From: JAGRCP01 sp942490705
GTDB lineage: Bacteria; Chloroflexota; Anaerolineae; Caldilineales; Caldilineaceae
Direction: 5' to 3'
Assembly: GCA_942490705.1 (NCBI GenBank)
Contig: CALNXY010000007.1
Location: 1-64,000, forward strand
Length of the DNA: 64,000 nucleotides
The first letter of the stretch is position 1. Each line of letters opens with the position of its first letter. Position numbers and translations under genes: made by a program. A model generated the notes under the pieces. It saw only the letters and a list, made by a program, of their open reading frames with translations, did no database searches and was not told the origin of the DNA. Positions 16,129-23,931 of this stretch are shown here, piece by piece.

Positions 16129-16515
16129 ATGGCCACGCACATAAAGATCTGCGAAGATGACTATAATTTGTCCCCAACTGAGCTTGAGCTTCATGAAAAT
16201 GCAACGAATCTGTTGCAGGAACATATTCGCAATACGAATGCGGAACTCCTCACTGAAGCAAAGTTGATTGCGTACAGACGCGGTGCAGATATAGTTCTGA
16301 AGTGTCATGTGGATGAAGTGCTGCAACAGAATAGACAGATAAAAGCAGGCAAATATGGCCGCGAATTCATGTTGCTTGTTGGAGCTGCGCTCTTTGGGGC
16401 ATTTGCCGATGGCTTCTTGCCACAGCTGTTCAACGGTAATGCCTTGCTGATCATCCTGTATGTTGCGTTTGGCCTCATAGGTATCGTGTTGGTTCTATTT
16501 GCTCTGCAAAAATAG
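16129..16515 (+). CDS. Small membrane protein of unknown function
   Basis: About 128 residues from ATG 16129 (GGGAG eight bases upstream; ATG 16123 is too close). Residues 1-75 form a soluble, charged helical part (THIKICEDDYNLSPTELELH, LLTEAKLIAYRRGADIVLKC); residues about 82-127 hold two transmembrane helices (FMLLVGAALFGAFADGF and ALLIILYVAFGLIGIVLVLF). I do not recognise the family. It is one of few plus-strand genes in the array, convergent with the S24-like gene, and may have its own regulated translation (see the inverted repeat at 16047). Confidence 0.75.
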   Translation: MATHIKICEDDYNLSPTELELHENATNLLQEHIRNTNAELLTEAKLIAYRRGADIVLKCHVDEVLQQNRQIKAGKYGREFMLLVGAALFGAFADGFLPQLFNGNALLIILYVAFGLIGIVLVLFALQK

Positions 16516-16522
16516 TTCTAGT

Positions 16523-17269
16523 CTACCTGCTTTTTGGTTTAGGTAGGGGTGAAAATACACCGATGACAACACCTATTGGCTCAATGTGACGCGCGTAGAT
16601 CGTATAGGGATTGTGTTTGTAGTTCTTTCCAGTCCAGCCCAATACGTGACAAGGCCTACCTCTAGGATCTTTACCACGTCCTTTGTTTGCCTTCAGTGTT
16701 GGTCCTTTCAGTGAACTGCTGTCATCATCCATGCCCAAGTACTTTGTCACGATTATTCGGTTTGTGTCATACGCTTTGTTGGGATTTACCTCTACGATCA
16801 CATAGTTTCCCGGAAAAATCTCCTCCTCCTCCATGCTGTTGCCAACTACCTCATATGCAACCACAGGTTTGTCAACATATTCCATTCCTATAACTGGAAT
16901 TGTGTCAGTGATGTAGTCTGATATGTCGGATGCATTGACTCGCAGTTCGCCGGCCGACCGATCGCCTGCACTTACTTGACCCGGAGTAATTATTTCAACA
17001 GGAGATCGTTCTGCTCTAGTTTGACGCTGAGAAACAAATGCCAGAGCCGAGTCTGATAAAACTGTCTCTCCGTAGTCTGAAATCTCCAAGTATCCTTTTC
17101 TCTTCAAGCGCCTCTTGATATTTGTGACACCTTGGGAGCCAATGAACAGCCTGTCTTCAAACCATTGCGAATCTGGAAAAATGCCAAACTCGTTGGTCGG
17201 GTCTGATAACCGAGCATGAGCGATCAGCAGGTACCGGACTTCCTGCTTTGAGAGTCGTTTTGCCATCAT
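16523..17269 (-). CDS. S24/LexA-like regulator with N-terminal winged helix
   Basis: A 248-residue protein. Residues 1-75 (RLSKQEVRYLLIAHARLSDP, VTNIKRRLKRKGYLEISDYG) look like a winged helix-turn-helix. The C-terminal part has AYEVVGNSMEEEEIFPGNYV, the S24 peptidase serine motif (GNSM-x-P-like), and NRIIVTKYLG, a possible site for the lysine. This is the architecture of LexA/CI-type repressors that cleave themselves, but the N-terminus is not a standard XRE domain. The start follows GAGAGGG. It could control nearby cassettes or be a phage-derived repressor. Confidence 0.72.
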   Translation of the reverse strand: MMAKRLSKQEVRYLLIAHARLSDPTNEFGIFPDSQWFEDRLFIGSQGVTNIKRRLKRKGYLEISDYGETVLSDSALAFVSQRQTRAERSPVEIITPGQVSAGDRSAGELRVNASDISDYITDTIPVIGMEYVDKPVVAYEVVGNSMEEEEIFPGNYVIVEVNPNKAYDTNRIIVTKYLGMDDDSSSLKGPTLKANKGRGKDPRGRPCHVLGWTGKNYKHNPYTIYARHIEPIGVVIGVFSPLPKPKSR

Positions 17270-17379
17270 TTTTCCCTCTCAATTGCTTCGATTCTTGTCG
17301 ATCTGGGACTTAGTCTTTCGGCTGCGCCAGACCTATTTCGTAGCAAACTCATTCTTGTATCTTATATCCTTATCGACTG

Positions 17380-17761
17380 CTACTGTAACATGTCGCTGAA
17401 GTGCGTCTGAAGAAGCAAGACTGTACGTTTCAGATCACCGATTTTGTTCTGGCAAACGTCAAAGATGATCTCTGCATCTGCTGAGAAATAGTGATGACTG
17501 AGAACATCTCTGATGCCTTTAACGCCTTTCCAGTCAATCTCTGGATACGCATCGTCTAGATTTGACTCGGTGGCTCCATCCAGCCGCTTCACCTGCTCGC
17601 CAATGGCAATCAACATCATGGCAATGCCATCAAGACGATCGATGCCTCGTCGCTGACGACAAAATCGTCGGGTTCTTCGATTCCTTGAAACCGGCGCTCG
17701 ATTCTCTCGATTGCGATCAGGATGCTATGAGAATGTCCAGAACCAACTCTGGGTCAGACAT
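17380..17761 (-). pseudogene. HepT-like (DUF86) toxin, frameshifted
   Basis: From ATG 17761 (MSDPELVLDIL) through IERIERRFQGIEEPDDFVVS to GIDRLDGIAMMLIAIGEQVK and the end IRDVLSHHYFSADAEIIFDV is a full HepT, including the Rx4-6xY-type RDVLSHHY motif. It needs two frame changes, near 17725 and 17640; the second is a single missing G. HepT is an RNase or, with MntA, a target of AMPylation. Its partner's stop overlaps this start (ATGTCTGA), as in intact mntA-hepT operons. Confidence 0.75.
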
Positions 17762-17870
17762 AGATTGCTTCCGTCAATGCGCTCACGCAGGCGAGGATTC
17801 AGATGCTTGTTGTATCGAATCAGATCAACGGAGCCGAGAAGCATCTCTCATAATGTCACATTGGCTCAAT
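17754..17870 (-). pseudogene. MntA-like nucleotidyltransferase remnant (C-terminus only)
   Basis: MLLGSVDLIRYNKHLNPRLR followed by ERID and, after a one-base shift, EAIYV and stop is the C-terminal end of the minimal nucleotidyltransferase antitoxin. The catalytic GSxxxG part is absent on both sides of the neighbouring IS701-type insertion, so IS entry was accompanied by loss of the 5' end. Confidence 0.65.
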
Positions 17871-19390
17871 GAGAGCCGTTCTGGTAAAACTGAACGAATG
17901 AATCAACGATAGAAAATCAGGTAGTTATCGAACGATGGGGTCTAAACCTGGCAGAGATCGAAGGTTTTGGCGACCGATTGCACAGTTTTTGGCATGAGTA
18001 CGGCTTTCATACGCAAACTAAGACTCGAGATACGCGAGAATATGGCTATGCTTATCTGAGCGGCATCCTCCGAATCGATAAAAAGCGCACGATCGCAGAG
18101 ATCAGCCGAACAGCAGGGGTACCCTACCAGAATATGCACCATTATATCAGTGACTCACCCTGGTCCGGGGCAGCGGTAATCAAGCAGGCCCGAACAGAAA
18201 TCGCTTGGCATCCCTATTTTGAAACGGGAAGCATGTTGTTGGGCGACGAAAGTGCAGATGCCAGAAGGGGCGGTGTACTGGTTGGGGGAGGTCGCCAGTA
18301 TAACGGACGATTGGGCAAAGTGGATCTGAGTCAAGTTGGCGTCTTTCTCTCGATTGCAAAAGATGGCAAGCATAACTGGATTGATGGTGAATTGTATCTT
18401 CCAGAAGAGTGGTTTGACGAAGACCACCAAGAATTACGTGAGCAAACCGGCCTACCCAAGGAGCGGCTGTTCCAGACGAAAATCGAGCTATTTTGGCAAA
18501 TGCTGCAACGCGCTCAGGCGGAAGGGATTCCTTTTGATGCCGTTGCTTGCGATGGGCTATATGGTCGCAGCTTCGAACTTCGTCAAAAAATGGCTCTGGC
18601 CGACATCGAGTTCTACGCAGATATTCCGGCCAATACCCAAGTCTATCTGAGCGAACCCAAAATCGGCATTCCACAGAACAAACGAGGGCCGAAAGCCACA
18701 AATCCCTCTGTTTTGTCGCCTCAACCCTACCGGGTCGAGAATCTGCGCGGCCACCCCTCTGTTCTTTGGCACACTTTGACGCTGCGGCCCACCGAACGAG
18801 GCTGGTTGACAGCCGATTTTGCACGGATTTCGGTTTGGACTGTTCAAGATGACATGACTGTGACCCAACAATGGTTGCTCATGCGCAAAGAAGGCAAGAA
18901 GCACTCATATACCTTTAGCAATGCCTCATCCGACACATCGCTCAAAGTCATGGCCTTGCGAAAATCCCAGCGCTACTTCATTGAACGAGACAATCAGGAC
19001 GCCAAATCTGAGTTCGGATGGGATGAAATCGAAACCACTTCCTTCAGAGCCTGGGAGCATCAACTCGCTTTTACAGTTTTGGCTCAATGGTTTATTACTC
19101 AAACCCGTCTTGAGTGGGAAGATAAGTACGTGCGAGACCCAGACCTTCTATCTGAGTATGAAGTGACCTTTTTACCTGCCCTTTCCGTTGCCAATGTGCG
19201 AGAACTTCTCCGGGCTGCGCTACCGTTGCCCACTCTTTCTCATTTGGACGCCGCTTCTCTTGTCGTTCAACATCTAGACAACCGTACTCGCTCTCGCAAA
19301 TCTCGGCTCTTGAACCGCTCAGGACCCTAATATGACATTGTCAAACTTTTACAATCTATGTTGTGCTGACGAAAACCGCATGAATGTGTC
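17870..19390 (+). mobile_element. IS701-family insertion sequence (ends approximate)
   Basis: The element is defined by its transposase and by the interruption of mntA. Possible imperfect terminal repeats are CTGGTAAAACTGAACGAATG near 17880 and the complement of CATTGTCAAACTTTTACA at 19336-19353, but the match is only partial and no target duplication was confirmed. It is inserted against the direction of the cassette genes. Confidence 0.6.
17978..19330 (+). CDS. IS701-family DDE transposase
   Basis: About 450 residues from TTG 17978; the frame is open upstream (VIERWGLNLAEIEGFGDR), so the true start may be earlier. GGGRQYNGRLGKVDLSQVGV, VFLSIAKDGKHNWIDGELYL and FDAVACDGLYGRSFELRQKM are DDE_5/IS701 signatures. 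The catalytic acids fit LGDESADAR, VACDGLYG and IERDNQDAKSEFGWDE. The frame is uninterrupted, so the enzyme may be active. Confidence 0.88.
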   Translation: MHSFWHEYGFHTQTKTRDTREYGYAYLSGILRIDKKRTIAEISRTAGVPYQNMHHYISDSPWSGAAVIKQARTEIAWHPYFETGSMLLGDESADARRGGVLVGGGRQYNGRLGKVDLSQVGVFLSIAKDGKHNWIDGELYLPEEWFDEDHQELREQTGLPKERLFQTKIELFWQMLQRAQAEGIPFDAVACDGLYGRSFELRQKMALADIEFYADIPANTQVYLSEPKIGIPQNKRGPKATNPSVLSPQPYRVENLRGHPSVLWHTLTLRPTERGWLTADFARISVWTVQDDMTVTQQWLLMRKEGKKHSYTFSNASSDTSLKVMALRKSQRYFIERDNQDAKSEFGWDEIETTSFRAWEHQLAFTVLAQWFITQTRLEWEDKYVRDPDLLSEYEVTFLPALSVANVRELLRAALPLPTLSHLDAASLVVQHLDNRTRSRKSRLLNRSGP

Positions 19391-19408
19391 GCATTGACGT
19401 CGGAAGCC

Positions 19409-19467
19409 CGCCAACAACGGCTTCACCGGCGGTGCGCAGCACCGTCCGCTACATGCTGTTGTTAGCC
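19409..19467 (-). other. attC site F, a classical 59-base element
   Basis: On the minus strand it runs GGCTAACAACAGCATG ... GCCGTTGTTGGCG, exactly 59 bp, with GGCTAAC and GTTGGCG cores and an inner GGTGCTGCGCACC hairpin. It is the compact form typical of mobile integrons, unlike the 126-bp sites around it. The stop codon of the DHFR-like gene (19462) lies inside the GGCTAAC core. Confidence 0.9.
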
Positions 19468-19983
19468 AGCAACCTCATACTCGCTCTGAATGAGACCATT
19501 GGCGAGGTTGCGCGTGGCCACATGCCTCAGGACAACATCACGTTCAAGCTCCCCGAACAATGAAATCCCTGAACCGATGAGTACTGGCACACGGGAGATG
19601 ATCAACCGCTGAATGAGCCCGGCCCGTAGAAACTGCTGAGTGGTGGCCCCGCCATCGACATAGATGCGTCCGATTCCTCGCACGGCGAGCGCTGACGCGA
19701 TGTCGCGAGGGGTGCCATACATACGTTCAACCACGCTGCCAACCGGAGGATGAGCGACATCCCCTGTACTAAGGACGTATACAGGCTTCGCACCGTAATG
19801 CCAAGTGCCGCCATCCAGAACGGTGTCGTACGTCTTGCGGCCCATGACAATCGCATCAACCGAAGCCAGGAATTCCTCGAAACCTGCCGGTTCACCGGCC
19901 CAAGGGTCAAGGAAATCGAGCCTCCCGTCTGTGCGAGCAATGAATCCGTCGAGGCTCGTACCAACAAAAACAGACCCTCTCAT
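19462..19983 (-). CDS. Dihydrofolate-reductase-like (RibD C-terminal) protein
   Basis: A 173-residue protein: RGSVFVGTSLDGFIARTDGR, AIVMGRKTYDTVL, IGRIYVDGGATTQQFLRAGL and SRVPVLIGSGISLFGELERD match the YyaP/RibD_C branch of the DHFR superfamily, NADPH-dependent reductases of pteridine or pyrimidine type. AGGAGG lies just after the attC E core (GTTAGCC) and before the ATG, the layout of an expressed integron cassette. Trimethoprim resistance cannot be inferred because this branch is not the FolA/DfrA branch. Confidence 0.88.
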   Translation of the reverse strand: MRGSVFVGTSLDGFIARTDGRLDFLDPWAGEPAGFEEFLASVDAIVMGRKTYDTVLDGGTWHYGAKPVYVLSTGDVAHPPVGSVVERMYGTPRDIASALAVRGIGRIYVDGGATTQQFLRAGLIQRLIISRVPVLIGSGISLFGELERDVVLRHVATRNLANGLIQSEYEVAG

Positions 19984-20002
19984 AGCGTATGCCTCCTTTG
20001 CT

Positions 20003-20130
20003 GGCTAACGACAGCGTTAGCTGCCAGACCGGAAGCGGGCAGACAAGGTTGCTGACCAGACTCGGTAAAGCGTGCCGCCAAGGTTGAAAACGCCGAGATC
20101 AGGTCCGGTCGCCTGGACTGGTGGTTGGCG
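20003..20130 (-). other. attC site E
   Basis: GGCTAAC (20003-20009) and GTTGGCG (20124-20130) bound 128 bp. The first core matches that used by the 59-base element at 19467, so this looks like a hybrid between the compact and long attC types. Interior CTGACCAGACTCGGTAAAGC matches attC B. Confidence 0.83.
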
Positions 20131-20204
20131 CGGCGCTGGTGGTTGACCTGACTGGCCGAATACAGCAGACAATACCAAACTTGTGGCGCTTCATCAATGC
20201 CGGC
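20131..20204 (-). repeat. Conserved extension beside attC E
   Basis: GGTTGACCTGACTGGCCGAA, CAGCAGACAATACCAAACTT and CGCTTCATCAATGCCGG are repeated with changes after attC B, I, J and in part G. The block lies between the gene's 3' end and the attC core, so it is a shared 3' tail of several unrelated cassettes. Confidence 0.75.
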
Positions 20205-20238
20205 AACTGGCTCCACGAACGGAAGCGTTACAGTGCCC

Positions 20239-21179
20239 TCATTCATGCGCCACAGTTACGACGATATTTCCTCTTCTGAACCAATCGTCAGCATACCGAT
20301 GAGCGTCAACAATCTTCTCAAGCGGATAGATTCTATCGATGACGGGCATGAATCGTCCTGCTTCAATCTGTTCATTGAGCAGTTCGAGGTATTCCACCTT
20401 GGAGTTCGGCATTCCACTATCAACTGACAGAAACCTGCCCTGTTTCGTCAACATTCTTCTGTACTGCGATTCTAGTTCTGGGCGATGGTTCTTGCCAACG
20501 GCATCAATAATGAGATCGAAGCACTCGTTACTATGTGACAAATCCTTGCTCGTGTAGTCAATGACGACTCAACTCAAAGCCCGAACGATTCCAGGTCGGC
20601 AGTTTCGCATACGCCAGTTACTGCCGCTCCGTAGGATTTGGCAAGTTGTACAGCAGCAATTCCTATTGTTCCAGAAGCACCGTAGACAAGCACTTTTTGC
20701 TTACTTCTGATACCTCCTTTCTTGAGAAAGTCTTGAGCGATGAGACCACTCCATGGAACTGTGGCTGCTTCTTCGTAACTAATGGTGGTGGGCTTCTTAA
20801 TCAAACACTTGTTTTCCGGCACGCATATGTATTGAGCATTAGTTCCAAACTTGAGACTCATCATTCCATAGACTTGGTCTCCCGTCGTGAACCGCTCGAC
20901 ATTTTGTCCCACTGATTCAACTTCCCCTGCCAGTACCATCCCAATCAGCGGATTTCGCGGTCTTGTGAAGCCGAAAAGCAATCCCATCATGAAGCCTACA
21001 GGGTGCCAACGCGAGATCTTCGCATTCCTGTATACACAATCACTTGGCGTCACAGCTGTAGCGAATATCTTTACAAGAACTTCGTGCTTTCCGGGGGCGG
21101 GTTTCTTTACCTCGCCCAGTTTAAGAACCTCTGGAGGGCCGTATCTTGTGCATACAACTGCTTTCACAATCGTCTCCAT
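20239..21179 (-). pseudogene. MDR-type zinc-independent alcohol dehydrogenase/quinone reductase, frameshifted
   Basis: From ATG 21179 the frame reads METIVKAVVCTRYGPPEVLK, VLAGEVESVGQNVERFTTGD, EEAATVPWSGLIAQDFL and VLVYGASGTIGIAAVQLAKS (NAD(P)H-binding AxGxxGxxA-like motif), then stops after ETADLESFGL at 20574. The remainder, VIDYTSKDLSHSNECFDLII through YPLEKIVDAHRYADDWFRRG, is in another frame. About 25 bases between them (20548-20580) need at least two indels, so this is a real pseudogene rather than a single error. It fills one cassette between attC E and attC D. The 330 bases upstream of it (21180-21508) hold no gene. Confidence 0.8.
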
Positions 21180-21508
21180 ATTGGCAACGACGACACGTTT
21201 CTTGGGCGAAACTGTTGCATGAATCAAAAACAGCTTCGTGGCCTCGATTTTGGACTTGGCCCGCTTCTGTATTCTGAGCGATTCATGGACCTGCGTGCGT
21301 TTCTATTTCAGTGGTCGCCGTCTGCTTCTTGAGCCCGAACATTTCAGCTGAAGGCGAACGCGTCTACTGAGCAGTTCAAACAGCTTCGTGCTTCCGAAAC
21401 GGCGAAAGTCTCTTTCATCTCGCTTCGCTGATTTGGCTCTTGCTTCCGACAAATTCGTCTTGAACAAGTCGTTGTTTGACCAAAACCATCGCATTTGCGC
21501 CGATAGCC

Positions 21509-21590
21509 CGCCAACGCTCACATCAGCCGCCGATAGTCGTGTATAAACTGGCATTGTAGAAGGCTCGGTCGGCTGGATGTGTTGTTGGGC
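21509..21590 (-). other. attC site D (short form)
   Basis: CGCCAAC (21509-21515) and GTTGGGC (21584-21590; a perfect GTTRRRY) delimit 82 bp. It starts like the long sites but lacks their central repeat, and is intermediate in size between the 59-bp and 126-bp forms. The left flank ACCAAAACCATCGCATTTGC with GCCGATAGCC is shared with cassettes 1 and 2. Confidence 0.78.
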
Positions 21591-21734
21591 GGCGAAACTC
21601 AGAAGCCTTCGGTACATCATCAACCTTTCGGTTGACACCCGAATCAAAACACTCGGTGTGCCTGGCTCTTGTCCTGGCTTTCTGGGCTGAGATCGTCCCG
21701 AAAAACTGAGCTACTGCGACAGTCATGGCTGATG

Positions 21735-22031
21735 TCATCCCGGCGCCAATTCCGTGACGGCTGAAAGTTGATCGCCCATGGCGGCCTCTGCTTGTTTCAG
21801 GTCGTATGCAGCTTGCAAATTGAGCCAGTATTGGGGAGATTGACCAAACGCTCGCCCAAAGCGCAGAGCCAACTCTGCGGTCACCGGTCGTGAACGGTTG
21901 ATAATGTGTGAGACCCGCATCGGTGAGACGTCTATCGCACGCGCAAACTGCGCCTGAGAGATCTCCAACTCTTCCAGGATCTCAGCCAAAAACTCGCCGG
22001 GATGAATCGGTGGCAGACCATTGTCTATCAT
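21735..22031 (-). CDS. higA: HigA-family antitoxin
   Basis: A 98-residue protein: LPPIHPGEFLAEILEELEIS, QAQFARAIDVSPMRVSHIIN and VTAELALRFGRAFGQSPQYW, a standard HigA helix-turn-helix antitoxin. It follows the toxin gene by 12 bases and would neutralise it and repress the operon. Intact, unlike the tandem modules at 11722-12757. Confidence 0.9.
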   Translation of the reverse strand: MIDNGLPPIHPGEFLAEILEELEISQAQFARAIDVSPMRVSHIINRSRPVTAELALRFGRAFGQSPQYWLNLQAAYDLKQAEAAMGDQLSAVTELAPG

Positions 22032-22043
22032 GGAATCCTCGGT

Positions 22044-22325
22044 CTAGTGGTAGTCAACTATCTCTACATCAAAAGCATCACCGTCTTCAAATCGAAAACA
22101 GACGCGCCACTGGTCATTGATTCGAATACTCCATTGCCCGCTGCGATCGTGACTGAGTGCTTCAAGCTGGTTCGAGGGAGGCAAACGCAGATCTTGAATC
22201 CGTGTAGCAGCGTTCAGTTGCGTAAGCCGGACAGCTGCGCGTCTATGGATGTCGGGTGGAAAACGACGCGATCGTCCGGTCGCATAGAATCGCTCTGTTT
22301 CACGATCTGCAAACGTTCGAATCAT
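22044..22325 (-). CDS. higB: HigB-family toxin (RelE-like mRNase)
   Basis: A 93-residue protein, full length for the family: MIRTFADRETERFYATGRSR, RLTQLNAATRIQDLRLPPSN, LEALSHDRSGQWSIRINDQW and CFRFEDGDAFDVEIVDYH. HigB cleaves mRNA on the ribosome. The toxin-first order is the usual one for higBA. The pair makes up one cassette (attC D to attC C), where such modules are thought to stabilise arrays. Confidence 0.92.
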   Translation of the reverse strand: MIRTFADRETERFYATGRSRRFPPDIHRRAAVRLTQLNAATRIQDLRLPPSNQLEALSHDRSGQWSIRINDQWRVCFRFEDGDAFDVEIVDYH

Positions 22326-22464
22326 GCCTGGATTGTAAACCGTTTGTTTACGATTGTCAATGAACGCCTAAACAAATACCAGCCCCATCCGCTCAGGCAT
22401 AGGGCTGGATACAGAACAAGATTCGGCGAATCTTCGCGCCATTCAGACATTGCACTTTATGCCC

Positions 22465-22590
22465 GCCCAACAACTACATCACCGGGCCGGCGGACAGCGT
22501 GGTGATCGGTCGCCAACCAGACTTGGTGAAGCGGGCGGACAACTTGGTTTGCCCGACCTTTAGCCCGGTCCGGTGAATTTGGAGTTGGCG
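22465..22590 (-). other. attC site C
   Basis: GCCCAAC (22465-22471; perfect RYYYAAC) and GTTGGCG (22584-22590), 126 bp. The interior, ACTACATCACCGGGCCGGCG, GTGATCGGTCGCCAACCAGA and GCGGGCGGACAACTTGGTTT, is the clearest copy of the long attC type. Confidence 0.92.
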
Positions 22591-22617
22591 CGGCGGCGTT
22601 TGTTGACCCGGCTTGGC

Positions 22618-22833
22618 TTAGGAATTGGGTGCCGGCTGGACTGAGTGGATCAAGTCGATGTTATTGCGAAGCCAATCGTTGATCAGCGCACCCATGTTTT
22701 GACCTGTGCTCTCAGCCATTGCTTGGATTGCTTGCTCTACGTCCGGATCAAGATAGATCGGAATGTGGAGAACCGCATCTTGCCGATAGAATTTGCCGCG
22801 CTCGCCTTTGCTAAAATCGAATTGCTCTGTCAT
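22618..22833 (-). CDS. brnA: BrnA-like antitoxin
   Basis: A 71-residue protein ending in a ribbon-helix-helix: LHIPIYLDPDVEQAIQAMAE and STGQNMGALINDWLRNNIDL. Position six bases after the BrnT gene and this fold identify BrnA, which binds BrnT and represses the operon. Confidence 0.88.
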   Translation of the reverse strand: MTEQFDFSKGERGKFYRQDAVLHIPIYLDPDVEQAIQAMAESTGQNMGALINDWLRNNIDLIHSVQPAPNS

Positions 22834-22839
22834 CTTCGT

Positions 22840-23139
22840 TTATTGTCCAAACTCAGCATACTGGCCTGCTTCGTGTCGTGTTGCTCTTCTCGCCGAAATG
22901 ATTCGGATGCTGACGCTAACGCTTGAATCTTCTCTGTATGTGTGAATGACAACAAGAAGGATTCCTTGACTATCAAATCCTATGGTTGCCCAACGTTCTT
23001 CGTCGTCGCTATGTTCATCGTCAGCCACGGAAATCTGCTGAGGATCACGAAAGATCGTTGCAGCTTGCTCAAACGAGATTCCGTGTTTCGAACGATTCGA
23101 AACTGCTTTGGTCGGATCCCACTCAAAATTGTAGTCCAA
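22840..23139 (-). CDS. brnT: BrnT-family toxin
   Basis: A 99-residue protein from TTG 23139: FEWDPTKAVSNRSKHGISFE, QAATIFRDPQQISVADDEHS, EERWATIGFDSQGILLVVIH and IRIISARRATRHEAGQYAEF are hallmark BrnT segments (RelE-like ribonuclease fold). AGGG lies about nine bases upstream of the TTG. With BrnA it forms the second cassette from attI. Confidence 0.92.
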   Translation of the reverse strand: MDYNFEWDPTKAVSNRSKHGISFEQAATIFRDPQQISVADDEHSDDEERWATIGFDSQGILLVVIHTYREDSSVSVSIRIISARRATRHEAGQYAEFGQ

Positions 23140-23269
23140 GGCTCAACCCTTGTAGTTCATTGCTTGGGACTCTTCGAACTTGCGAACCTGAACATCATTA
23201 TCTGTGGAAGCGATGAAGTTTGCAAGGAGTCGAACACTGACCAAAATCGTCGCATTGACGCCGACAGCC

Positions 23270-23398
23270 CGCCAACGCCATGTTTAGGTGCCCGGCCGGA
23301 AAGCGTGTGGACAAGATTGCATACCAGACTGGTTGAGCGTGCCGCCAAGGTCGAAAACGGCGCAGGGTAGGCCGGGTCAGCTACAACTACGGTTGGCG
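23270..23398 (-). other. attC site B
   Basis: CGCCAAC (23270-23276) and GTTGGCG (23392-23398) enclose 129 bp with inner pairing GCCCGGCC/GGCCGGGT and the shared CATACCAGACTGGTTGAGCG. This is the attC of the first cassette. Confidence 0.87.
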
Positions 23399-23472
23399 GG
23401 CTTGGAACTTGACTCAGGGCGGTGCTATGAAACAGACAATACCAAACCCGCTGGGTTTTATCAACGGCGGCC
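23399..23472 (-). repeat. Conserved extension beside attC B
   Basis: GGCTTGGAACTTGACTCAGG, CTATGAAACAGACAATACCA and ACCCGCTGGGTTTTATCAAC closely match the block after attC E and, in part, those after attC I, J and G. It separates the SRPBCC gene stop (23479) from the attC core. Confidence 0.75.
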
Positions 23473-23478
23473 CACGGC

Positions 23479-23931
23479 TTACGCACCCTGGCTCTCAAAA
23501 TAGCTTTTGTACGAACTCAAGATTGCCTTTCCAATGTTGGAACTGGCCAGATTTCGATAGAAGAAGCCTAACAAGCCAGATGCCTCAACGTCGCTGATTG
23601 TCGTGCGATGTTTCACCCCGGGCTTGCTCGTTGTGAATTGATCCGAGAAATGTGATTTGGTCGTGATTTTCGAACCGGCTTGATATTCTTCATCGAAATC
23701 AACGGTCACGCTCTCGGCGTCAATATGCTTGGTGATATTCGTGCGTTTCATAAGGCCTTCGTTAGTTCTAATGACTACGTGATCATGAGCTTCTTCCACC
23801 AATTCGACGCTCGTCAAGCCAGGCATCAAACTGATGACCTGAACATAGTGTTCACCGTAGTTTTCGAAGGCATCCTTCACTTGCTGGATGTCACAATCGA
23901 TTTCGTCTGAGCCTTCAAACCAAACACCCAT
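23479..23931 (-). CDS. SRPBCC (START-like) family protein
   Basis: A 150-residue protein with CAGGAGG upstream of ATG 23931. MGVWFEGSDEIDCDIQQVKD, LTSVELVEEAHDHVVIRTNE, FDEEYQAGSKITTKSHFSDQ and GFFYRNLASSNIGKAILSSY fit the SRPBCC fold, a beta-sheet grip around a long helix binding hydrophobic ligands. Function unknown. It is the attI-proximal cassette gene and thus the best placed to be transcribed from an integron promoter. Confidence 0.78.
   Translation of the reverse strand: MGVWFEGSDEIDCDIQQVKDAFENYGEHYVQVISLMPGLTSVELVEEAHDHVVIRTNEGLMKRTNITKHIDAESVTVDFDEEYQAGSKITTKSHFSDQFTTSKPGVKHRTTISDVEASGLLGFFYRNLASSNIGKAILSSYKSYFESQGA

Noticed and set aside
23157..23498. Short reading frames crossing attC sites that share a VWYCL-like peptide (also 12732-13016, 19980-20246, 13631-13855)
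   Set aside because: They are translations of the attC sites and their conserved tail; reading frames are not preserved across copies and no start signals are present.
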